Assembly (NCBI RefSeq): GCF_020511155.1
Contig: NZ_CP041216.1
Location: 372,001-436,000, forward strand
DNA from: Shewanella glacialimarina
GTDB taxonomy: Bacteria > Pseudomonadota > Gammaproteobacteria > Enterobacterales > Shewanellaceae
Direction of reading: 5' to 3'
DNA length: 64,000 nt
The notes below the pieces were generated by a model. That model searched no databases. It was given only the letters and a program-made list of their open reading frames with translations, and was not told the DNA's origin. The translations under genes and the position numbers were made by a program. Of this stretch, positions 57,721 through 64,000 are shown piece by piece (position 1 is the stretch's first letter; every line of letters begins with the position of its first letter).

Positions 57721-58623
57721 TTAAGTTGTCGAGTCTTTGTGTTTATCGGCACCATCGTCAGCGATGACATCTTGCAGATAACTGAGTTCATCAGCATCTA
57801 AAATTTGTTGGTTATTCATTGTATTGTTTGAATCTGATTGTATCGCGCGGCGGCTGAAGTAGGCGGTGCGAGTGACTTGATGCAAGCCATAAAAGGCCAG
57901 AATATACATAGTTACTAATAAACTTAAGCGGGTTATGGCTTGGGGTAAAATAGAAACCATACTGCCTGAGTAAAAAGGTAAATAGACAATAGTTAACCGC
58001 ACTAACCAATTTATTAGCATGCCAAGAGCCAAAATAGTAATCCAACGAAGGCGTATTTCACTGAGTAATGGGTCGCCGATGTTGTTGTTTTGTTGGTTTG
58101 TTTGCCGCAAAAGGCGATAAATCATTGTAAAATAAAAACCAGTTTGAATTATCATCAAACCCGGCAGAATAAGCACAAAAGCATTGATATGGCTTAACTC
58201 TGCTAGCGAATGTATTGCCGTATTACTGGCTTGTAGATTAATGCCTAAGCCAAAAAATATCGCCGAGCAGGTTAGTATCGTCGCTAACATTGCAGCCATA
58301 AAATGTTTGAAAAAATTAGCCTGGTAATTATCGCCATGTAAACTTTGTTTACTGTAAATATACAGCAAAGGCATCAATAAAAAATAAATGGGGTAACACA
58401 GGGTAAGCAATAGGTGGATGGGTATTGTACTGGACTCTTGAGTGAATAATCCGGTAAGAAAATAGAACCCAATTAACCCTAAGATACCCGCAAGTGATTG
58501 GTTATCCGTTGTTTGACCTTGATAACTATAACGAATAAACAACGCTACCCCTAAGCAATGAACACCGCCTAGTAAAGATAGCCACCAATAGGCCTGGATA
58601 AAAAAAGTTTGATAGTCTGTCAT
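57721..58623 (-). CDS. Polytopic membrane protein resembling the 7TM half of AraC-type sensors, no DNA-binding domain
   Basis: About 300 residues with seven hydrophobic segments (for example HCLGVALFIRYSY, AGILGLIGFYFLTGLF, LLLTLCYPIYFLLMPLLYIYS). The start at ATG 58623 is preferred over the GTG two codons earlier. It resembles the seven-helix sensor domains of membrane AraC-type regulators, but the protein ends with a short polar tail (YLQDVIADDGADKHKD) where an HTH would follow. Its stop is 9 nt from the peptidase start and no second frame can supply an HTH, so it is a stand-alone membrane protein. It is the first gene of the peptidase operon. Role unknown. Confidence 0.6.
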   Translation of the reverse strand: MTDYQTFFIQAYWWLSLLGGVHCLGVALFIRYSYQGQTTDNQSLAGILGLIGFYFLTGLFTQESSTIPIHLLLTLCYPIYFLLMPLLYIYSKQSLHGDNYQANFFKHFMAAMLATILTCSAIFFGLGINLQASNTAIHSLAELSHINAFVLILPGLMIIQTGFYFTMIYRLLRQTNQQNNNIGDPLLSEIRLRWITILALGMLINWLVRLTIVYLPFYSGSMVSILPQAITRLSLLVTMYILAFYGLHQVTRTAYFSRRAIQSDSNNTMNNQQILDADELSYLQDVIADDGADKHKDSTT

Positions 58624-58691
58624 TATCACTCTCAGTGTTGAAAGTGAATGTTACCCCAAAATATCCTATAGGGGGTAATAAACCTCGTTGG

Positions 58692-59078
58692 TTAGCCCAA
58701 TTTTCGTTGGTGGCGATTACTAACACCTTCAGGTGGTTTACCTGGTCCAGGCTTACGTTCAGCCAGTAAATGTTTTATTGCCATTATTGGATGTGGGATT
58801 AGCATTCTAGGGCCGGCAAATATCATTATTTCACGTGCTTTTTGTTTCATTTGAGGTTTGTAACAATGCACCGGACATTTATTGCAGGTGGGTTTAGCTT
58901 GACCATATGGGCAGCGGTCAAGGCGGGTGTCGGCATACGCTAAAAAGTCGCTACAAGAATGACAAGCTCCGTGGTCTGGTTTCATCGGATGATGTGCTTT
59001 ACAGTATATCTCGACCATCGCGGTCATGGTGCGAAATTCATACAGTAACTTGCCTGACAGTAACTCAGAAACGGCCAT
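58692..59078 (-). CDS. YgbA-like protein (nitrous oxide-stimulated promoter family)
   Basis: 128 residues with many Cys and His: IYCKAHHP, CHSCSDFLAYADTRLDRCPYG and KPTCNKCPVHCYKP. This Cys pattern plus the FAGPRMLIPHPIMAIKHLL tail matches the YgbA family (Pfam nitrous oxide-stimulated promoter). E. coli YgbA is NsrR-regulated and linked to recovery from nitrosative stress. Cys clusters suggest zinc or iron binding; not established here. No NsrR site is obvious in 59079-59399. Stand-alone. Confidence 0.85.
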   Translation of the reverse strand: MAVSELLSGKLLYEFRTMTAMVEIYCKAHHPMKPDHGACHSCSDFLAYADTRLDRCPYGQAKPTCNKCPVHCYKPQMKQKAREIMIFAGPRMLIPHPIMAIKHLLAERKPGPGKPPEGVSNRHQRKLG

Positions 59079-59399
59079 CGCTATACCTTAGTGTTTTGCT
59101 CAACTATTGACAGTGTAGGGTGCTCAATAAGGTGACACAAGTCTACAAGTGCAAGCCGTGACATGTGGCAAATAAATGGCAAAATTGCCTGGCTAATCAC
59201 AAAAAGTGCGTTGTTCAGCACAAACTCAATGCTTTGTTACAGTTAAATCGCTTAAATACTTGATTTGTTGGTAGTGATTAGATTATTAATAACACTGTGT
59301 GCTCAAAAAAACAGCGTTGTTTTTCGGTAGGCATCAGCCATATTGTAGCGAGCACAACAACTACACGCGGTTAAGCGCGTTTAAACAGGGTGATATTGA
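59079..59399. other. Divergent intergenic region
   Basis: No gene seen. It lies between two divergent genes and must hold promoters for both. A short AAAAACA-GCG-TTGTTTTT-like imperfect palindrome occurs near 59310; nothing else stands out. Confidence 0.4.
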
Positions 59400-60161
<762 letters not shown>

Positions 60162-60277
60162 CCGCAATAAAACGGTTGCGGTTACAGCGGTGCACTAAGT
60201 TGGCTTGAGCTTTGCGGCCAGCTCGCAAAAGGCAAACAGACTCTGGTAATTTCGAGTATCATGTTGCTCACTGAAGT

Positions 60278-60306
60278 AAAAAGCGGACATCAGTCCGCTT
60301 TTTTTA
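60278..60306 (+). terminator. Terminator upstream of the small lipoprotein gene
   Basis: Perfect stem AAAAAGCGGAC / GTCCGCTTTTT with an ATCA loop and a long T-tract, about 115 nt after the (Pro-Glu) protein stop; it probably ends that transcript. Confidence 0.88.
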
Positions 60307-60380
60307 TGCATTCTCATTACCATGATGGATTCGACTTTTTATTGCTGAATCGCTTCTATAAAGTGACCCTAGGGATTTAT

Positions 60381-60716
60381 ATGACCGCCAATCTACTGAA
60401 TAAACTTATCGCGTTAACGCTCATGCTTAGCCTGTTTTTACTGGGTGGTTGTATTCGAACCCCTGAGTGGACCTTGTTTTATTTTGCTGATGCCACCGAT
60501 AAAACCGATCTTACCTTAAAGCATGATGTTATTAATGGTTATTACGACACACTTGAACAGTGCCAGGCGAAAGGTTCAGGTCTGCTGCGTATTCAAGGCA
60601 TGTCGATGACAGAAAATGTTGATTTTATTTGTGGCCAACAATGCCAAACGTTAGATGATAATCCAGTAGATTGTCAGCAATCTATTAGTGACAAAGACTT
60701 TTTGAAGCAGTTGTAG
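60381..60716 (+). CDS. Small lipoprotein of unknown function
   Basis: The start at ATG 60381 is supported by AGGGA 5 nt upstream; a longer frame from 60261 would run through the terminator. The 111-residue precursor has a signal peptide and lipobox LLGGC (Cys about 24). It is followed by a compact domain with several Cys (LEQCQAKGSG, FICGQQCQT, PVDCQQS) suggesting disulfides. No family recognised. Next gene is selO, 60 nt away. Confidence 0.65.
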   Translation: MTANLLNKLIALTLMLSLFLLGGCIRTPEWTLFYFADATDKTDLTLKHDVINGYYDTLEQCQAKGSGLLRIQGMSMTENVDFICGQQCQTLDDNPVDCQQSISDKDFLKQL

Positions 60717-60777
60717 TTAGGCACAATTGTCATGTGCAGCAATTGTTGTGAACAGAGATTGTAATAAGGATTTCATC

Positions 60778-62259
60778 ATGCGCTTTAAGCAGGATTTTTT
60801 TGAGCAATTAGAAGGTTTTTATAGTCAGGTATATCCGCAAGCCATTTCTAACCCGCATTGGTTAGGGTGGAGCGATGACGCCGCCGCATTAATTGGTTTA
60901 GATAAACCCAATGATGAATTATTGATGCAGCTTTCGGCTAATCATGCCGCAGAAGGCGCCAGTTATTATGCCCAAGTGTATAGCGGTCATCAATTTGGTG
61001 GTTACACGTCGCAACTAGGTGATGGGCGTTCGATTATTTTAGGTGAGGCTATTGGCCCTGATCACGCCTGGGACGTGGCATTAAAAGGCGGTGGGCCAAC
61101 ACCTTATTCACGCATGGGTGATGGCCGTGCGGTAATGCGATCAGCGGTGCGAGAGTTTCTTGTGTCTGAATCTTTAGCGGCATTGAATGTGCCGACATCT
61201 CGTGCTTTAGCTGTTATTGGCTCTGATTTACCAGTATGGCGCGAAGGTCAAGAAACCGCTGCAATTACAGTTAGGCTGGCTAAAACTCATATTCGCTTTG
61301 GTCATTTTGAGTATTTCAGTTATACCGGTAAAGGCGATAACACCAAGCTAACACAGCTGGTGGACTTTACTATTAAGCAGCATTTCCCGCATTTATCGAC
61401 AGACAACGCAGGCTATGTGCAGTGGTTTAGTGAGGTGGTTGCCGCGACCGCTAAAATGGTTGCCCATTGGCAAAGTGTTGGTTTTGCCCATGGTGTTCTC
61501 AACACCGACAATATGTCGATTTTAGGCGACAGTTTCGATTTTGGCCCCTTTTCATTTTTAGATACTTTCAAAGAAGATTTTGTCTGTAATCATTCGGATC
61601 ATGAAGGTCGTTATGCATTTGGTCAACAACCAGGTGTGTGTTTCTGGAATTTACAACGACTCGCCCAGGCACTGACACCGCTGATAGCGTCTGATGATTT
61701 AGTCCAGGCATTGAATCAATACCAGCGCCATTTAATCGATCATTATTTATTACTGATGGGTAATAAATTAGGCTTACCTATATTTGAGTTCACTCAGGAG
61801 CAGTCAAGTAATGCCGCTAAAACTGAGCAGCAACAACAAGACTTGCAGTTAGTGGATAAGTTCACCTCTTTACTTGAAGCAAATCAATTAGATTACACTA
61901 ACAGCTTACGTCGCTTTGGTGAGTTAGACTTAAACAGTCAACATGCCAGTTTACGTGATGATATGGTTGATTTAGCTAAGTTTGATCAATGGTTTGCAGC
62001 TTACCAGCAACGTGTTGGTAAAGTGGATGATGTCTTCAATTGGCAGCAGGCGAGAAACGCCGCTAATCCAAAGTATATTTTGCGTAACTACCTAGCCCAA
62101 GAAGCCATTATTGCCATTGAAGAAAATGGTGATAACACTAAGCTAGCGCAATTACATCAGTTATTACGTCAGCCCTTTGCCGAGCAACCAGAAATGGAAG
62201 ACTTTGCTAAACGTCCACCCGACTGGGGACAGGGCTTAATTATGTCGTGCAGTAGTTAA
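60778..62259 (+). CDS. selO: Protein adenylyltransferase SelO (YdiU)
   Basis: Pseudokinase-fold enzyme that AMPylates proteins, linked to redox stress. ATG 60778 is chosen because AAGGA (60766-60770) lies 7 nt upstream; a longer frame reaches 60727 without a site. The 493-residue protein shows [50 protein letters not shown] and the active-site [19 protein letters not shown]. The C-terminus is MSCSS: this Cys occupies the position of the selenocysteine in some homologues. No UGA codon interrupts the gene. Confidence 0.93.
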   Translation: MRFKQDFFEQLEGFYSQVYPQAISNPHWLGWSDDAAALIGLDKPNDELLMQLSANHAAEGASYYAQVYSGHQFGGYTSQLGDGRSIILGEAIGPDHAWDVALKGGGPTPYSRMGDGRAVMRSAVREFLVSESLAALNVPTSRALAVIGSDLPVWREGQETAAITVRLAKTHIRFGHFEYFSYTGKGDNTKLTQLVDFTIKQHFPHLSTDNAGYVQWFSEVVAATAKMVAHWQSVGFAHGVLNTDNMSILGDSFDFGPFSFLDTFKEDFVCNHSDHEGRYAFGQQPGVCFWNLQRLAQALTPLIASDDLVQALNQYQRHLIDHYLLLMGNKLGLPIFEFTQEQSSNAAKTEQQQQDLQLVDKFTSLLEANQLDYTNSLRRFGELDLNSQHASLRDDMVDLAKFDQWFAAYQQRVGKVDDVFNWQQARNAANPKYILRNYLAQEAIIAIEENGDNTKLAQLHQLLRQPFAEQPEMEDFAKRPPDWGQGLIMSCSS

Positions 62260-62271
62260 TTGAGAAGTGAA

Positions 62272-62574
62272 ATGAACATAGAGTCAGCCACGTTAGACCG
62301 CGAAAATTTAAGTTTATTAATTAGTGCTAACATTAATTTTGAGCAATTTGCCGATTTTGCCGAACCATTAGCAGCGGCATTAGATTGCCAGATCCGTGAG
62401 CGTCAGTGGGGCGCTGATCGTCATCAATGGCTATTGGATTTTGAAGGCAGTCAGTTATGGCTGCATTATGAGTTTTATGGTGACATTTGCTGGCTAAGCA
62501 CCGAACGCCAAGATGAGTTCGACGTGCTAGTGTATTTACATAGCTTACTACAGCCCTATATTCAGTCTAAATGA
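62272..62574 (+). CDS. DUF3630-like small protein
   Basis: 100 residues from ATG 62272; a TTG four codons earlier is the alternative. The acidic protein has several Trp (ERQWGADRHQWLLDFEGSQ, LWLHYEFYGDICWL) and the WLSTERQDEFDVLVYLHSLL tail. I associate this with DUF3630 of Shewanella and relatives. Function unknown; it overlaps neither neighbour and lies 12 nt after selO, so it may be cotranscribed with selO and srkA (41 nt gap). Confidence 0.65.
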   Translation: MNIESATLDRENLSLLISANINFEQFADFAEPLAAALDCQIRERQWGADRHQWLLDFEGSQLWLHYEFYGDICWLSTERQDEFDVLVYLHSLLQPYIQSK

Positions 62575-62614
62575 CTAACCTAATGCGATCAGAAAACAAC
62601 AATAAGCGAATAAT

Positions 62615-63604
62615 ATGAGTGAACAAGCTACAGAATTTCATTACCAAGCGTTAACACCTGATTTAATTCTTGATGCTATTGAAAGTATCGGCATTTATCC
62701 TGAAACAGGCTTATTAGCATTAAACAGTTATGAAAATCGGGTATATCAGTTCCGTTGCGATGACGCCAAACGTTATGTGGTGAAGTTTTATCGCCCTAAT
62801 CGTTGGACCGATGAACAAATTCAAGAAGAGCATGACTACTCGCTCGAACTGGCTGAAAACGAAGTGCCTGTTGCTGCGCCGCTGATCATAAATGGCCAGT
62901 CGCTACACCATTATAAAGGCTTTCGCATGGCGTTATTTGACTCCATTGGTGGGCGTGCATTTGAGGTTGATAATCTTGATCAGCTAGAGGCTGTAGGGCG
63001 CTTTATTGGCCGCATTCATCAATATGCAACTAGGCAGCCATTTGTGCACCGTGAAGTACTAAATCCGCAAATTTTAGGGGTTGAGCCGTTAAATTATTTA
63101 CGTGAAAGTGGTATGGTTGCCCCTTCGATGGCCAACGCATTTTTTACCGTGGTAGAGCAAGTGCTGGACAAGACGATGACCATTTGGCAACGTCAGTCGT
63201 TTAGTCATATGCGTTTACACGGCGATTTACACCCAAGTAATATTCTATGGACACCCAATGGCCCAGGATTTGTTGATTTAGATGATGCAAAACAAGGCCC
63301 AGCGGTGCAAGATATTTGGATGATGTTAACCGGTGATCGCCAACAACAAACATTGCAGCTGGATATTTTACTTGAGGGATACCAAGAGTTTGCTGATTTT
63401 GATACACGCCAGTTAAGTTTAATTGAGCCTTTACGGGCACTGAGAATGATCAATTACAACGCTTGGCTGGCTAAACGTTGGAAAGATCCGGCATTTCCAA
63501 TGAACTTTCCATGGTTTGGGGATCTCAAATACTGGGAGCAACAAACACTGGCATTTAAAGAGCAATTGGCCGCATTAGATGAAGCGCCATTGAGCTTATT
63601 TTAA
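62615..63604 (+). CDS. srkA: Stress response Ser/Thr kinase SrkA (YihE)
   Basis: Eukaryotic-like kinase that protects cells against death under stress in E. coli. The 329-residue protein has the kinase catalytic motif RLHGDLHPSNILW and metal-binding FVDLDDAKQGPAVQDIWMM, plus the N-terminal ENRVYQF and VVKFYRPNRWTDEQIQEEHDY (ATP-binding Lys). It is the gene before dsbA, as in E. coli yihE-dsbA. Here a 176-nt gap separates them, so dsbA may have its own promoter. Confidence 0.92.
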   Translation: MSEQATEFHYQALTPDLILDAIESIGIYPETGLLALNSYENRVYQFRCDDAKRYVVKFYRPNRWTDEQIQEEHDYSLELAENEVPVAAPLIINGQSLHHYKGFRMALFDSIGGRAFEVDNLDQLEAVGRFIGRIHQYATRQPFVHREVLNPQILGVEPLNYLRESGMVAPSMANAFFTVVEQVLDKTMTIWQRQSFSHMRLHGDLHPSNILWTPNGPGFVDLDDAKQGPAVQDIWMMLTGDRQQQTLQLDILLEGYQEFADFDTRQLSLIEPLRALRMINYNAWLAKRWKDPAFPMNFPWFGDLKYWEQQTLAFKEQLAALDEAPLSLF

Positions 63605-63780
63605 ACACCCTACAGTGGTGAAGGTTAAATAAACTTCATTTTTACTGGTTGGTGTAAATTGTTACAAATACAATCGAGCTATGATTATGAATTTAATCAA
63701 TACTGAAGGTAAGATGTCAGCATTGATTTATGGTTAACCCAATACATTACCAATATATGCGCTACGCAAAAGGAACTAAA

Positions 63781-64000
63781 ATGAAAAAAGCATTATTAAT
63801 GGCTGCAGCATTACTGTTTACACCATTGGCTGCAACAGCAGCAGATTACCAAGAAGGTGTGCATTACACTGTGATTAATGAAGGTCCTGGTTCTGCTAAG
63901 CCAGAAATTACCGAGTTTTTCTCATTTTTCTGTGGTCATTGTTATAACTTCTCTAAAACCGTTATTCCAAACATTAAAAAGACGTTACCTGAAGGGGTTG
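63781..64000 (+). CDS. dsbA: Thiol:disulfide interchange protein DsbA (5' part, cut by window)
   Basis: Periplasmic oxidase that puts disulfide bonds in exported proteins. The visible 73 codons show a signal peptide (MAAALLFTPLAATA-AD), YQEGVHYTVI and the active-site CGHC at residues 51-54 within FFSFFCGHCYNF. AAAAGGA lies upstream of the start. The gene continues beyond the right edge. Confidence 0.95.
   Translation, partial: MKKALLMAAALLFTPLAATAADYQEGVHYTVINEGPGSAKPEITEFFSFFCGHCYNFSKTVIPNIKKTLPEGV

Noticed and set aside
57721-58623. Frameshift that would add an AraC DNA-binding domain to the 7TM protein
   Set aside because: Only 9 nt separate its stop from the peptidase start and no other frame there encodes an HTH.

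Overview
The window looks like a chromosomal segment of a Shewanella-type gammaproteobacterium. This is inferred from gene content and order (gmk-rpoZ-spoT, pilMNOPQ-aroK-aroB-damX-dam-rpe-gph-trpS, rsmI next to lpoA-yraN-diaA-dolP, srkA-dsbA), from the moderately AT-rich composition, and from intergenic repeats of a kind I associate with Shewanella. Most of the window is conserved core genome. The accessory material is concentrated in a few gaps.

Layout. 1-2.6 kb: the 3' end of acnB, a small minus-strand gene broken by a frameshift, and a 1.1-kb patchwork of repeats. 2.6-10.1 kb: trmH, ridA, spoT, rpoZ and gmk on the minus strand. They are split by a three-gene plus-strand cassette made of a lipase-fold putative toxin, two tandem paralogues that are candidate immunity proteins, and the scar of a third copy. 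10.2-13.4 kb: a DUF805-like membrane protein, a small-molecule kinase and a YjjG-type phosphatase. 13.5-28.6 kb: mrcA diverging from pilMNOPQ, then aroK-aroB-damX-dam, a convergent two-gene operon containing a GTG-started DUF2970 gene, and rpe-gph-trpS. 28.7-33.5 kb: the cell-envelope operon lpoA-yraN-diaA-dolP, rsmI and the RNase P RNA gene. 33.8-39.6 kb: a very large hybrid histidine kinase translationally coupled to a REC-GGDEF diguanylate cyclase.

39.9-50.9 kb: a CstA-type transporter, a TonB receptor with a Fur-box-like palindrome, an Omp85-type outer-membrane protein, a ThrE exporter, a MAPEG protein, a YgiQ radical-SAM protein and a small secreted protein. 50.9-59.1 kb: a hairpin-rich repeat, a possible frameshifted membrane-peptide gene, a PKD/arylsulfotransferase-like/YHYH lipoprotein, a SYLF protein, an S9 peptidase, an orphan polytopic membrane protein and a YgbA-like protein. 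59.4-64 kb: an anchored protein with a perfect hexanucleotide (Pro-Glu) array, a small lipoprotein, selO, a DUF3630-like gene, srkA and the 5' end of dsbA.

The most novel-looking system is the toxin/twin-paralogue cassette at 4.0-6.9 kb. Other points for follow-up are the multidomain YHYH lipoprotein, the hexanucleotide array, the frameshifted genes and the paired kinase/diguanylate cyclase. All functional assignments come from reading sequence motifs; no database search was run.
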